A stretch of DNA of 64,000 nt from Sthenelais limicola (Eukaryota > Annelida > Polychaeta > Phyllodocida > Sigalionidae). Of the stretch, positions 23,241 through 35,624 are shown one piece after another (the stretch's first letter is position 1; each line of letters starts with the position of its first letter). The stretch spans positions 149,472,808 through 149,536,807 of the forward strand of contig OW804095.1 in NCBI GenBank assembly GCA_942159475.1. The letters are read 5' to 3'. The translations under genes were made by a program, and so were the position numbers. Below the pieces are notes generated by a model. The model saw nothing but the letters and a program-made list of their open reading frames with translations. It did no database searches and was not told the DNA's origin.

Positions 23241-24159
23241 CTGCTTCTAAATCAAGCGTAGCTTTCTTATATCATTTATCTACATTATATTCTTAAATAT
23301 CTATAATCAGATAACAAAATACATTGATTTCTAAGCACCGGGTAGGGACAGGGACTTCCAGGGACCTTCATTGTATTTACCACCATTTTAATATCCTCCT
23401 TCCTTGTTCATATCATGTGTTTACATATCTCACATTAAGTTAAATAAATTAGACATTTATCCAACCCCTTGTTGCATGTCCCCCTGTATATAAGCCACGG
23501 TACAAAAGGTGCCTATAATACATATGTATATACATGTATAGTCGGTATAGGCAGGTGTGGGGAAGGTGTGGGAGGTATTTACGAGGTGTGTAGGCGGGAA
23601 GGGCGGACAATAAAACATTATATAACGCTATATTAATGGTAGAGCACCGGATCCTCCAGCTTGTTTACTCCCGTCCCGTCGCACTGGGGAGAACAGAGTA
23701 TCGCCGACTAATTTCAATATTGTTCTGAAGGGGTCCTTATATAAACCGTTAGAGTAGTGAGTGGGGGGGGGGGGATGTGTGGTGGAGAAATGAAGGTGGG
23801 AAAATATAAAGAAGTTATCATTAATAATTATCATTATTCAATGGAGCCCCAAGGTGTGTTCATTTCACCCCAAAACATGTTCATAAATGACTGTTACATG
23901 TTTGGCCCCAGGCTCATTTTTTGTTGTTTGAAAGAGTATAATATAACTATACCAAGATAAGTGAATATCTAACATATTGTATAATAACTACCAAAGAAAC
24001 CTTATGACTTTAACGCATCGGTGTGTATGGGTGCTAACCTGTATATCATAACCGAGTATACCTTTACATTGGGATTAATAAAGGGATAGACTTGTAGCAA
24101 ACGATGGAACAGAATGAGTGTGTGAGAGGGGAGAGGAGACAGACAGTCAGACAGACAGA

Positions 24160-24213
24160 AGAGAGAGGAGGAGGAGGAGGAGGAGGAGGAGGAGGAGGAG
24201 GAGGAGGAGGAGA
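24160..24213. repeat. (GGA)n microsatellite
   Basis: About 17 uninterrupted GGA triplets. Confidence 0.95.
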
Positions 24214-24382
24214 GAGTAACAGAAAGTCACTTCAAAGGTGGAAAGGTAGAGTGAATAAAGAAGAGCGTAGAGAGAATGACCACCACCCTATGTATAGCTA
24301 AACCTAATGTACCTGATCTGTACCCACCTATTCCACATACCACTGCCATGACGGTGTAATTACTCTATAGCCATATATATGT

Positions 24383-24616
24383 GGGTCAGATTTTCAGAAA
24401 ATGTACAATTAGCAACTCTACACATTTAGTAAATTCTGCTAAATTAGGCTGAAAATGATGAATACCGGGTATATCTGAGTATCTTTGGCATAGAATTGAT
24501 TGAAAATATCAGTTATGTTATGTTAAACTACATTTTGAAACTCATTTTTATTTTAAATGTGGGTTATTTGAGAGGATTGGTGAATGCGAATTGTACATTT
24601 TCTGAAAATCTGACCC
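24383..24616 (-). mobile_element. MITE-A copy 14
   Basis: Subfamily A, full length. Exact ATGT duplication on both sides, which argues against a simple TA duplication. Confidence 0.88.
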
Positions 24617-25311
24617 ATGTAGCTTATAGCTTATATAGGTACTGATAACGTAATGTGACCTGGCCTACTCTGACTTCACCTGACACTACCTGAACCTCTT
24701 CACATTCTTAGAAAATAAAAACATTTTCTGGTATGATTGACGTGTACGTATAAACTTGTACGTTTTGTGTTGAATTAATGCACAATTGTTGCCCAAAATG
24801 ATCAATATTAAAAGCATTGGCCGCCAATCATCGTGGGTACTTGTGGGTCGTGCATTGGCCGCCTGCTGGATCCTGGTATAATGATCTCTGGTACCTGTGA
24901 CCTTCATCTGGAGACTGTGACCTTGGTTCCGCCTGGCTGCATCTGGAATGTCTGAAACTCCACAGTTGAATTAGGTGAGATTGCTGCAGATAAGCATCAG
25001 GTCGGTCTGCCAGGTAGAGATGGGTAAATGTGGGTTGTTCTAGTCCTAAGAAAATGTGGGTTGGTTTAGTTTTAGGTACGGGAGGCAGTTTACACACCTT
25101 TGGGGCTTCAGGACGCTCAGAGTTCACTTTCCAGCATTCATGTATGTTAGTTATGACATCATCATTATTGTCCCCATGACAACATATTTCTACAAATATT
25201 TTTTATGTGGTTCTAATGTGTTTGTTTGCTGATATTTCAAATTTCCGAAAGATTTGTTCATTTTTTGTTAAATTATGGCCCCTTCTATCAATATCAAACA
25301 ATATTCAATTC

Positions 25312-25375
25312 AATTCATAGATTCTTTTATTGAAGTTGGTATTACAATATTAGGTGATTCGACGTCTGGTTAAAT
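25312..25375 (-). mobile_element. LINE 3' tail with TTGAA repeats
   Basis: On the minus strand AATAAAAGAATCTATGAATT then GAATTG. Same tail type as 12481 in the opposite direction. Confidence 0.45.
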
Positions 25376-25989
25376 AGAAACTATTCAACAATATCAATAA
25401 ACAATATCAGACAGCAATGCCTAGACTGCTGCATAAATGCAGCCTCCCGTCCTCAATGGAGGGATTGTGCACTGCATGTATGCAGCCTCCCGTCCTCAAT
25501 GGGTTAATTAAGGGAAGCATTTTAGTATTGGAAAGGGATATGTAGGAGGATGCATGAAATGGGAGATTGCGAGAGGACTGGAGGAGAGAGGGAAAGAAAA
25601 TTGAACAACAGAAAGATTAATGAGTAGAGAAACGTCACGCCATTTTTTCCATAACATATCTCGGTTATGAATACGTATGATTATGTAATAATTATGAAAA
25701 GCAGGGAGAAAAGGGGGAAAGAGAGAAGAGAGGAGAGAGAACGGGCATGGGATAAGAGAAAGAGCTGGAGGCAGCCATAGCGATAGCTAGAGACTGGAGA
25801 GACTAGTACAGGCCACAGATAGAGCTCTACAGGTACCAGAGACAGGTAGAGGTAGAGAGGGAAAGTCAGGCCCTGCAGTCATGAAGACCCAACATAAGTT
25901 ACTAGCGCTACATGAGTGCAACAATATATACCAGTCACAAAAACATTAGTACCTAATGCCCTCCCCCTTCCACTGACCTGAAGGAAGCT

Positions 25990-26085
25990 TTTTACCCCCC
26001 TCTGCCCCTCCCCCTCTCCCTCTGCCCCCCCCCCCCTGCTTCTCCTCCCTCTACCCCCCCCCCCCTCCCTCTGCCCCTCCCCCAT
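25990..26085. repeat. C-rich interrupted tract
   Basis: Repeated CTCTGCCCC and CCTCCCCC blocks. Confidence 0.85.
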
Positions 26086-26574
26086 GAGTCATGACTTAAC
26101 TTCTAGTTAGCACCTCTCACGCTAGGTTACATCTTGGCTCCCACTCTTACCTCTTCCTCCACACTCCAGTTCATCCAACTTGATATAATGCAAGTCACTG
26201 CGATGTACTGCTTGGAGAAATATACCATTTCCTCCCAGTGTCTTATAGTATAGGACATAACATGGTTCCGTATTACTACCATCCCTCATGGAGGAATTAT
26301 TGGGATATAATAAAATGAATTAATTCTCCGGGCTTCAGACCAAGCCTTCATTCAAACCCTTCACTGTTATTCGATAAAATACATTTATCTCCCATTGGCG
26401 AGAGACATCATATTTATTGCATTTTAGAGAAAGTGAACGCAAGTTGTATTAAACTTGAATTTATTATACTGGTTATACAAATGGGGTACAGATGAAAACA
26501 TGTACATATGTACAGAGATGCACAATATATATGCGATTTAGATAAACGTGCAACCAAATAAATAATTTATTATA

Positions 26575-27185
26575 TGCGCATGCTATATGAGAGGTGCCAT
26601 AAGTGGGGTGCTATAAAAATATTCATATAGGACGCGTCCTATAAAAATGTAGTTGTCTAAAAATAGCTCTGTCTCTGCGAAGCATGTAAACAAAATGAAA
26701 GCTGTGTGAACCCCCGCGATCGGTAATCCACCCGTGATTTAGGTACTATGATCATATAAATACATAATAAGAAGCATATCATTAAATAGACAATTAAATT
26801 CTCTATTGAATGATATAAAGTTTGTTAATGTAGCTCAAGAAATGGCCATGATATGAACGTTTTAATTCAACAATGTCAGTAAGTAAATGTACTGCATGAG
26901 ACACACAGACAGACTGACAGCTAGGCACCGCTGTACTAACGGGACTCTCAGCGGGACAGTGGGGTTCTCTGTGACTTTTTTAGATATTTTTCAGTGATAT
27001 CTGATGATATATCATCAAATTTGTATGCACATATAATAAATATAGAATGGAACTCGCCGGCAATAATCGAAAATTTATAGGACTTGATTCGTCCACATAA
27101 GCACTCTGCCTACGGCATCGTGCTTATGTGGACGAATCTCGTCCTATAAATTTTCGATTATTGCCGGCTCGTCCCATTCTCTCTC
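26575..27185 (+). mobile_element. Hairpin element H, long form
   Basis: Same left end and same hairpin as 16393, with about 300 extra bases between. The hairpin spans 27046-27178 with arms of about 50 nt: GCCGGCAATAATCGAAAATT at one end and its inverse at the other. Confidence 0.72.
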
Positions 27186-27191
27186 TATATA

Positions 27192-27323
27192 TCAGATGAG
27201 ATAAGATCGGTGTACTAATGGATTTCCCAGCCCTGGAGTAGGTCCACCACTATCTTCCTAATGAGATTCTGAGATTAGTTTCCTGAGTTTGAAGGGGATC
27301 TGATAGTCTCTGAGCCTAGACTG
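27192..27323 (+). mobile_element. MITE-B fragment
   Basis: Diverged copy ending CTGAGCCTAGACTG, left terminus lost. It abuts the hairpin element at 26575. Confidence 0.55.
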
Positions 27324-27546
27324 ATAATACCAGCTCCGGTGGGACATTCTATACAGTACTGATAGCATCAAGTCGTGTGGAACATACTGTAGCCAGCCTC
27401 TAGCGTCTCACACCTCATTGCGCATGCGCCCAATACGGCAGCGTCTCACTTACAAAAAGAGTCTGATTTTACCCAGGTTAAATCACACTCATATGCTGGG
27501 GGAAATTGTTCCTTTTAAAATGAATTATATTGGATATTTTATTGAA

Positions 27547-27664
27547 GCCTATGAGATGAGATAAGAATGGTAGGCCAGTGATTGGACGCCTACTGCGCTA
27601 ATGGTTTGGAGCGAGAGGCTTTCATTCAGTTTGTAAGGAATCTCTCAACACTGAGCCTAGACTG
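27547..27664 (+). mobile_element. MITE-B copy, internally deleted
   Basis: GATTGGACGCCTACTGCGCT joins directly to the GTTTGGAGCGAGAGGCTTTC block, and the copy ends GAGCCTAGACTG. Confidence 0.72.
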
Positions 27665-27914
27665 TAGTCCTTAGTAATACTCGTTTTATTGTGTGAAACT
27701 ACTTAGAAATTCTCAAATATAAAACCCGACAATAGACTATGGTTTAATACCGTATTTGAATCCAACGTATATTGTGTCGCTTCCTTTTGCCGTCTTCCTC
27801 TAGATATGAATTATAATAATTATTTGTTTCCTCTGCCAACATATTTTGTCTTCCCTGTCCTCGTAAGGCAGTAGTTACTGGTGTATAACAAGGAGACCTA
27901 AGCCCAGATCTGAG

Positions 27915-27965
27915 CCCCCCTCCCCCCTCCCCCCCTTCCCCCTCCCCCCCCTCCCCCCTCCCCTC
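27915..27965. repeat. (CCCCCCT)n tract
   Basis: Heptamer-like CCCCCCT units; G-rich complement. Confidence 0.85.
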
Positions 27966-28124
27966 ACATGAGGCAATAATTGCTGGTGTTATAACAAGCA
28001 GATCTGTCAGGAATTATTGTTATCATCCAGTATTTACTACTGCAACTTCCTGTTGTGATCTGATTGCTTTCATATGGACCCATGTATGTTTCCTATGGAC
28101 CTATGTATGTTTCTTGGTATTGTA

Positions 28125-28192
28125 TTTACCAGGCTGTTTAGTTCAGCTTCTATAGATGGTACCGTTTTCCACTAACGCCTGGGGTAGGATCC
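28125..28192 (+). repeat. Single unit related to the array at 51815
   Basis: ACCAGGCTGTTTAGTTCAGC, TATAG.TGGT and CCACTAACGCCTGGGGTAG match units in that array. Confidence 0.65.
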
Positions 28193-28324
28193 TCATTGCA
28201 TTGATGCTTGTCTTAACATTTTACTATAATATATACTCTGTTAAATGTTTACATGGTGAAATAACCCAGGATTCCAAGATAAACGCTTAATGATATGTCA
28301 AATGTAGATACCTGTATGTCTGTA

Positions 28325-28509
28325 ATTCAGATGAAATCAGTGATGGGATGCCTACTTTGCTAATCGGTTTCCTGGCCTAGGACTAGGCGTTCTAATGGGA
28401 TTATAATGACATTTTGCGGTCTTAATGGAATTATAATGGCACTTTGATGTTTGAGGCGAGAGGTCTTCCCTCCGTTAGAAGGGACTCTCTCATCTTTGGG
28501 CCTAGACTG
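28325..28509 (+). mobile_element. MITE-B copy beside a SINE head
   Basis: The left terminus is degraded and the right end reads GGGCCTAGACTG. The internal TAATGGGATTATAATG block is duplicated. It touches the tRNA-like sequence on its right. Confidence 0.7.
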
Positions 28510-28655
28510 GCCAGCCTTTTCAGGCTTTTGTGCCCCAGTCTGAACGCTCTGGTGAGGAGGAGAAACGCCTGCCCTCAGTGGGACTCGAACCCTATAACCT
28601 GGGCCTAAAGCCCTCCCATTAGACCATTGTGCCACCCCTCCACCCATGGGGACGT
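28510..28655 (-). mobile_element. tRNA-derived SINE head
   Basis: On the minus strand the order is a GGGGTGGCACAATGGTC A-box-like segment and, about 35 bp on, GGTTCGAGTCCC, a perfect pol III B box. The molecule does not fold as a full tRNA cloverleaf, so it is not a tRNA gene. It runs directly into the MITE-B copy at 28509. Confidence 0.55.
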
Positions 28656-28659
28656 CACA

Positions 28660-29555
28660 GGCGGACCTAGGGGCACAGGACGGATTACTGACCACTGGTC
28701 ATTGTTTGCCTGATTCATCTGATCCAAGATTTATCTTTATTTTGACCCAAACTTTGCACTCAAAGCTTTGATTGTGATTGAGAAATGCAAATGAAATGTC
28801 CCGCCCCGGACCTTACAGACAGAAGTAATGCCTTCCCACCGGGAGGAAGGGGGAGTTAAAGAAGCTGACAATATCACTCACTGATGATTCTACCCACAAT
28901 CAGTCAATCAGTAAATACTGAACATTGGGTGCCTTTGTAACACTACTGATGTGTTACTGGTATAATATTATATAGTTCTATTGCAGTGTGGCATATATAT
29001 ATAGCCCCTATTGCTAAATCAGTAACTTTTATTTAAAAAGATGGGGAGTTTTCACTACTAATTGGTGCAGTTGAGGATCTTCGGAGGGACGACGATTTAT
29101 GAATGTTGCATGTTCCTTTTATTGTTTCCCAAAGTTTCGAGCGCTTTGCTCCCTTCTTCAGGGGTAGTGGATGTTGCAATTTTTATTAAAAAAGACATTA
29201 TTATGAATAATATACACAATATTCTCAGTCCAACGAAAATTATCGGAGAAAGCCATTTAATTGAATCACACATAGCACTGAGCCGATTGAAAAAAACCCC
29301 CATCGTATTGGAATTAGCCGGTGGAAATAAAATCTTTAAGCATAATTAGAAGATAGGGAGTCATTAGGTGATTGTTGCACTGCCTGAGTAATGCCCCAAG
29401 TTGTGAAGGGGTAAACACAGGACGTCTCCAGGATACACCCTGGAGGGATGACCCCTGATGTGTCAACCTGCAGGGGATGAAGGTCATACCATGGAGGGGT
29501 CACCATGCAGTAGGCCTCTCCTGTAGGGTTAGGGTCATAGGGCCTACATTCTGTC
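28660..29555. other. Intergenic sequence with possible retroelement end
   Basis: The minus strand at 29130-29165 reads CTGAAGAAGGGAGCAAAGCG then CTCGAAAC, a phrase typical near Penelope-like and related retroelement ends. The overlapping 95-codon plus and 68-codon minus frames are unrecognised. Confidence 0.35.
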
Positions 29556-29775
29556 CCTCCCACTCTGTCTCCCTCTCTCTCCTTTCTCCCAACTCCCTCC
29601 TTCCCTCTGTCTCTTTCTCTTCTCTCTCTCCCTTCCTCTCCCTCCCCTTTCCTCTCTCTCTCTCCCTCTCTCCTCTCTCCCTCTTATCTCTCTCCTCCTC
29701 TCTCCTCTCTCCCTCTTATCTCTCTCTTCCCTCTCCTCTCTCTCTCCTCTCTCTTTCTCTCTTTCTCTCTGTCAC
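29556..29775. repeat. CT-rich tract
   Basis: Includes a direct duplication of CTCTCTCCCTCTTATCTCTC near 29670 and 29705. Confidence 0.88.
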
Positions 29776-31274
29776 ACCATGAATTGCCTTATAATGACCA
29801 GTAATATGTATTCCTCTGTAGTCACACAACTAGACGGCCCCATGCTACCCACTATCTACACACCAACTACTCATGCCCTGTAGATAGCTAGCAACATAAA
29901 TAGGAAATTACTTCTGCTTTCAGTAGGTCATACATCCATGATATGGCCCTCTCCCTCCTAAGGCCCTTTCACCTATCAAACCTAGCAAGGGCCTAGAATG
30001 GTCCTTCCACAGCTTCAAAGGCCCTCAGGCTGTTCTTCCTAGTGCCCTTAAACCTGTCAACAGGTTGCGTCTGGGTTGTCATGACAACTATAGATCTGTG
30101 TCTCAATATGTAACTTAAAAATTGAATTTAGATGTTAAAATATTTCTGAAAGAATGGTTTGTTGTTAATAAACTTTCCCACTGTATATAGATCAACCAAT
30201 CTATTGTATCCGTGTGTATGCCATACCTTTTACCTCATTTATCAAACCTGTGTATATCAACTAATATTTAATTTAATTAATTAAATTTAATTAATTAATC
30301 TAAACTTTAGTCACCCTTACAAACAAGGAATATATTACATTTTTTTGATAAAACATTTATTTAGTTTTTATTTTAATCTTGCAATAATATTAAACATAAT
30401 ATTAAAAACTCATGGTCTAACAGCTTTAAAATGTTGAGTGGCCTCAATAAGTGAATTAACCTTGTTCTGGTTGTGTTTTGGGGGGCGGGTTTAGCACATA
30501 AAACAACTGTTACACAGATCTTACCCAGTGTAAGCCCTTTACTTTGTTTCCATTGCAACACAATACGTCTTTAGCAAACCAAAAAGAAAACGACATGTTT
30601 TAGTTGACGCCAAGATGGCAGGATATCTTGGATAAAAACCTGTTGGTGAAAAACAAAAATAAACACGAAAAACATTTAAATTCCAGTCATGCCTTTTTCA
30701 TTCATACGCAGGGCATGCGTTCTATAATAAGAATTCTTCAGTGTAGGCCTACTTGTGAGGGTGGGGGAGGGGGGGGGGGCAGGGGGGGGGGTGAAAGTTA
30801 ATGAAGCCAATAAAGTCCGCCAGGTCGGCGCTTCCTCCATAGACGTGAGCGATAATACAGAAATATTATGGGATGTCTGGCCTGAGCCCGGAGGGAGGGA
30901 GTGAGCAGGAAGGAAGGCGGGAGGAAACATGTGTAGAGGAGGGGGGAAGGAGGAAGAGCGACATTTGCTTTGTTTGGGTGTCAGTGTTTTGTTTTACATT
31001 TGTTTTAGTTGTGTTTCCAACAAGTGCAGTGCATTGATGCTATTTTGAAATATTGATTATTTTCTCCATGTTTGATGTATTTTTGCTCAAGCCAAGCTCA
31101 TGAGAAAGGCTAAATTATGGTCTAATAACATGACAATAACTATTTCACTATTTATATATATAATGGTATATGAATTGTTAAAATAATCAATTCTTATTTA
31201 AAGTAAGTCAAATTATGAATGAGCTATAGCATTTTTTTTTCATTGTTTGACTTATTTCCTAATGCTAATTTCAG
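29776..31274. other. Intergenic sequence
   Basis: Includes a palindromic TTAATTAATT cluster at 30265-30300. No gene seen. Confidence 0.5.
30762..30792. repeat. Poly-G tract
   Basis: Two long G runs broken by GCA. The ORFs crossing it are artefacts. Confidence 0.85.
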
Positions 31275-31415
31275 ATTTGATTCTTAAAAACCAACATTGC
31301 ACATGTATTCTTTATCAAAAACTTTGCTCAATATTTGCATGCCAAATTTGGGCTTAATCTATCCCAGCATGCAGTGTAACTGACATGCGCAGCGGCACTT
31401 GTAAGTCCCCTATTG
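31275..31415 (-). mobile_element. MITE-D fragment
   Basis: Ends GTCCCCTATTG on the plus strand with GACATGCGCAGCGGCACTTG inside. About the first 130 bp of the element in inverted orientation. Confidence 0.6.
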
Positions 31416-31750
31416 CAAGCTAGAGGGAGGAAACAAGAAGGGCTGGACAAGGGGGGTTGGGGAGTTGGGAGAAGATCCCTTCTACCCTGAGAGGGTTTGA
31501 GAGATTTGGTTTTAATTTGTCTCAATTTAACATTATTTGTGAGACATATTGAAAGGGAAATTAGTGTCAGCAGTCACGTGATGTCAAGTACCAATATGGT
31601 CCGCTGGGTGGGGTACAGGTTGCCATGGAGATGATGGATGAGATATTGCATTATGTAGATTACATCAAGATGTAGATTACAGGTCATAGAACTGGAATCT
31701 ACATGGGTCATGCATTTCTGAATGAATCTTAAGGCAGGAATCTGTGACCT

Positions 31751-31892
31751 CACTCTAGGTCCAAACCCTCAGATCAGATAAGAATGGTATGTCAGCCTAC
31801 TTCGCTTAATGGAATTATAATGGCACTTTGCGGGTTGGGACGAGAGACTTTCCCTTCATTTGAAGGGACTCTCCCTTGTTCGACCTAGACTG
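31751..31892 (+). mobile_element. MITE-B copy, internally deleted
   Basis: Left CACTCTAGGTCCAAACCCTC, right ACCTAGACTG. Flanks ACCT and TCCC differ. Confidence 0.72.
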
Positions 31893-32121
31893 TCCCTATG
31901 TTTTGTTTTCTTACCAAATAATCTTGTATCTAAAAAGTCTAAATCTCTTCTAATGATGACAGAATATGAAATGTTCTTGACTTATGGAGAATCTTCCACC
32001 GAACTGTTCTGTATTAACCCGCTGGCTACCATTGCAATGTTTTGGTATAAGGTTAAAGTGAAAAGATGTACAATTGAGAAGTTGTGAAATAATGTACGCC
32101 AAGGTTGCCCTGCTTCTATAT

Positions 32122-32358
32122 GGGTCAGATTTTCAGAAAATGCACAATTCAACTTTGCCAATCTTCTCAAAGAACCCAGATTTTAGACGAAAATAAAGTT
32201 CAAAATACAGTTCAACCTAACCAAACAGATTGCTGGAATCAATACAATGCCGAATCTATACTCGAATTTACCTAGTATTGACCAAGTCGCAGCCTAATTT
32301 AGCAGAATTTTCTAAATGTGTACAGCTGCCAATTGTACATTTTGTGAAAATCTGACCC
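32122..32358 (+). mobile_element. MITE-A copy 15
   Basis: Subfamily B, full length, with ATAT flanks. Confidence 0.88.
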
Positions 32359-32448
32359 ATATGATCAATCTATGTGTCTATATAGATCCCTATATTTTTA
32401 TTTATTATTTTTATTACAAACAAAGGCCATTGTAATTTAATAGTATAC

Positions 32449-32669
32449 GGGACAGATCATCATAAAATGTACAATTGGTCCTCACTAAACCTCTCAAATA
32501 TCCCAGATTTCAGACAAAATGAAGTTCAAAAATACAGTTCAACATAACTAAACAGATATGTTTGATTAGGCACAATACCAAATATTATACTCAGATATAC
32601 CTGGTATTTATCATTTTCTAACCTAAATTTAGCAGAATTCACTGAATGTGTAAAGCTGGCTGTTTGACC
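32449..32669 (+). mobile_element. MITE-A copy 16, degraded
   Basis: Old subfamily. The left end reads GGGACAGATCATCATAAAAT. The right TIR is lost after the GTAAAGCTGG segment. Confidence 0.65.
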
Positions 32670-32969
32670 AAGCGCAACCGACCCCGCCCCCTATAGGGCG
32701 GATTTAGACCACCTTTAAACCTCCTTTCGTTGCTCCATTACCCCTGGTATTCTCAGTTAGACAGAACTCACACCCATCGACCTGTTTTTTATGTTTTCCC
32801 ATCTAAATGGGTACCATTACATCATCTGAATGGCAAGTTTTGTTCCTCTTCATGCCTTTTTAGGGGACGACTTATGTATAATCTGGTACAGGAAAGTTGC
32901 AATTTTAAATATAAAGATTGGTTTAGAATCCCACCCCTGTCGGAGCTCTCACACACACTGCACCTTCAC

Positions 32970-33100
32970 TCACACACTACACTCACTCACCAGCCACTGT
33001 CCCTCCCGCTGCCTGCCACTGCCTACCACTGCCTGCCACTAGTGTGTGTGTAGCCTTGCCTCAAGGCTACACACACACTAGGCAGGTAGGCAGTCAGGTA
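32970..33100. repeat. CTGCCACTGC minisatellite with perfect 20-bp inverted repeat
   Basis: Several CTGCCACTGC units lead into arms CTAGTGTGTGTGTAGCCTTG (33039-33058) and its exact inverse (33062-33081) around a CCT loop. GGCAGGTAGGCAG then mirrors the left units. Confidence 0.88.
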
Positions 33101-33264
33101 TCAAACACTAACACATGGGAGGAGTGAAGGATGGGTGGTTGGTGGGCATGCAGTGTCATTCAAGGTGAGAAAAATGACAACTATAAGAACAAAAACAGAC
33201 AATAAAATAAGTAGAGCAAGCAAAAGTACTAGCGGGTAGAATTTCTGGACGACCTGACCCATAT

Positions 33265-33499
33265 GGGTCAGATTTTCAGAAAATGTACAATCGGCAGCTG
33301 TACACATTCAGTAAATTCTGCTAAATTAGGCTGCAATTTGGCCAATGCTAGTTAAATTCGGGTATATTTGGCTTTGCATTGATTCTAGCAACATATTTGG
33401 TTAGGTTGAACTGTATTTTGAACTTTATTTTCGTCTGAAATTCTGGTTATTTGAGAGGATTGGTGAAGGTGAATCGTACATTTTCCGAAAATCTGACCC
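33265..33499 (-). mobile_element. MITE-A copy 17
   Basis: Subfamily B. An extra GACCTGACCC just outside the left TIR makes a local palindrome. Confidence 0.87.
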
Positions 33500-34717
33500 C
33501 TATAGTGAGTGGCCTCTTCCATTGTGGTCAGGCCACGCGTGTCCAGCTGTTGCCCTACCTAAGGGCCTGTGGTCAGTACCTAGGGGCCTGGTGGTCAGTT
33601 CACTGTACACTCACTCACTATTGTCTATAATGTGCATATTGCTGGTTTCTACTCAATGTCAACATTTGTTTCCTTTTTTTCCATTTAAGGGCCATATTTG
33701 ATTATGAAAACTGATTTAATAATATCCAAATCATAATACTGCCATTATATACATTTATTTTTGTATATTGTTGATTTCTTGTATTCCATACAAGGGGATA
33801 GTATGAGGCTATGTCTGGAAATTGTTAATCCTAAATTCGTTGATGATGACAATTTATTTCTTATTTTGTTTTATAAAAATGCCCTGAAGATAAATAAAGG
33901 AATTGCTGACAATGCATTAATAAATAAGTCAAATAAAAGGTTTATTGGCCGATTTATCCTTGATTATGCATTTCCTTAAGGACAAATAAAGATTTCCTAA
34001 CAACACTAAGGTGAATGTGCTATAGGTTGTGGCTGCTTGGTTAATGTCAACTGTCGGGAAAACATGTGTCCTTTTAAATCGTTGGGAGGAAAAACATTCA
34101 AAAAATAACAATTGTTGCCAAATGGTACATTTATGATGGAAATGCCATTATTTTATATTGGAGAATTTCAAGCGGTATTTGGTGATGGTTTATATGTCAT
34201 ATTTGGATCAGACAAGTGATGTATGTACTTTAGGAAATAACCACATTAATCCCATATAGAAATGAAATTCCAATAAAGAAAGATATTTCCTCTCTCACTG
34301 CGATAATATGACACAATATATTCATGAAGGTAAAGTGTTAACCCAAACCCTCTGAGAAATTTTTAAAATAGAGAGATTAATTTTGATATGAGAAAACGGT
34401 TTCTTGGCTGTCATGTCACCAAATATACAGGAGTTGTAACACAGAAATAATGTTTTCAAATAATAGCGATTTATTTCTATATTCTATTCCCTTTTTTAAA
34501 TTAAAATATACACTACGATATATGTCTGACTTGTCTATGTATTGATGTGCACATGGAGGTAGGGATGGTGGTGACTGGTGGTTCGCTATGGTGAGACACT
34601 GGAGGAAGGCAGGTAACAGATGCTGCTACCACTGGGCCCGCCTACCACTGTCTGCCTCCTCCAGCGTCTCCCTAGCGTCCTCCTGTACCTACCAGTACAC
34701 GCCTCACCGTCTCATAT
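33500..34717. other. Intergenic sequence
   Basis: AT-rich. 34590-34700 forms an imperfect inverted repeat (GACACTGGAGGAAGGCAGGT against GCCTCCTCCAGCGTCTCC). No gene. Confidence 0.45.
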
Positions 34718-34952
34718 GGGTCAGATTTTCAGAAAATGTACAATTGGCAGCTGTACACATTTAGTAAATTCTGCTGAGTTAGGCTGCAATTTGGCCAATA
34801 CTAGGTAAATTTGAGTATATTCGGCATGGCATTGGTTCTAGCAATCTGTTTGGTTAGGTGGAACTGTGCTTTGTACTTTATTTTCGTCTGAAATGTGGGT
34901 TATTTGATAAGATTGGCGAAGTTGAGTTGTACATTTTCTGAAAATCTGACCC
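34718..34952 (-). mobile_element. MITE-A copy 18
   Basis: Subfamily B, full length, ATAT flanks. Confidence 0.88.
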
Positions 34953-35624
34953 ATATAGGCTTCCTGAAACCATCCAATATACACACTGACATTCTTATAT
35001 ATCAAATATAATATCAAATAATATATTATCAAATATTTTATCATGTGTATTAGAATTATATCAAAACTTAATTATATCATGAAAAATTATATCAAATAAG
35101 CTCGAAAAATAAGCTGTTCTCTTCTTCCTTTGTTTTACTTTTTTCTCTTTTCTTTTAGCTAGAATGTTGGGAAAACATGGAAAAACTTTCTTTTCAGACA
35201 CATGTAACCATCATAAAGATACGGAATTTATCCAATTCAATTTAATGATGTTACTGTATATAGATGGGAAAGGGGAATATTATCCCTTTCATGTTCGTTG
35301 GGGAAAGAAATTAATTTCATGCAAAATCAACACAAAAGCAAACATTCATTTATTACCTTTATTAGTTTTTAATCATATTTCTATATATCATGTCTATATC
35401 TGCTCCCTTGAGACCAATTCCTTTGTCTCTAAACAGTTCTCCACAATGGATACTGACACACAATTATTGTGTTTTTAATGCCCAGCCCCCCCCCCCGTCA
35501 CAGCGACCATGTCACGATTACGCCCCGCCACTACATGTGTCTTACATCATTGCTCCACCATTGCTCCTCCAGCCTCACTATATAAACACACACTTGTCAC
35601 ACGTTGTTTGATGCATCAGGGCCC
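34953..35624. other. Intergenic sequence with unrecognised 104-codon frame
   Basis: A plus frame at 35164-35478 is open for 104 codons in AT-rich DNA. It has no recognisable domain and no coding-like neighbour, so probably chance. Confidence 0.35.

Larger units (their letters stand above)
22880..26574. other. Intergenic sequence
   Basis: Outside MITE-A copy 14, the GGA, C-rich and CT tracts and the LINE tail, I see nothing. A 99-codon minus frame at 24828-25127 is unrecognised. A CAGCCTCCCGTCCTCAATGG phrase is duplicated at about 25440 and 25480. Confidence 0.45.

Noticed and set aside
28561..28655. tRNA gene
   Set aside because: A and B boxes are present but no acceptor stem or cloverleaf forms; it is a SINE head.
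29062..29349. 95-codon gene
   Set aside because: No recognisable domain, antisense frame also open, and it crosses a retroelement-like phrase.
35164..35478. 104-codon gene
   Set aside because: AT-rich chance ORF; no motif, signal peptide or supporting neighbour.
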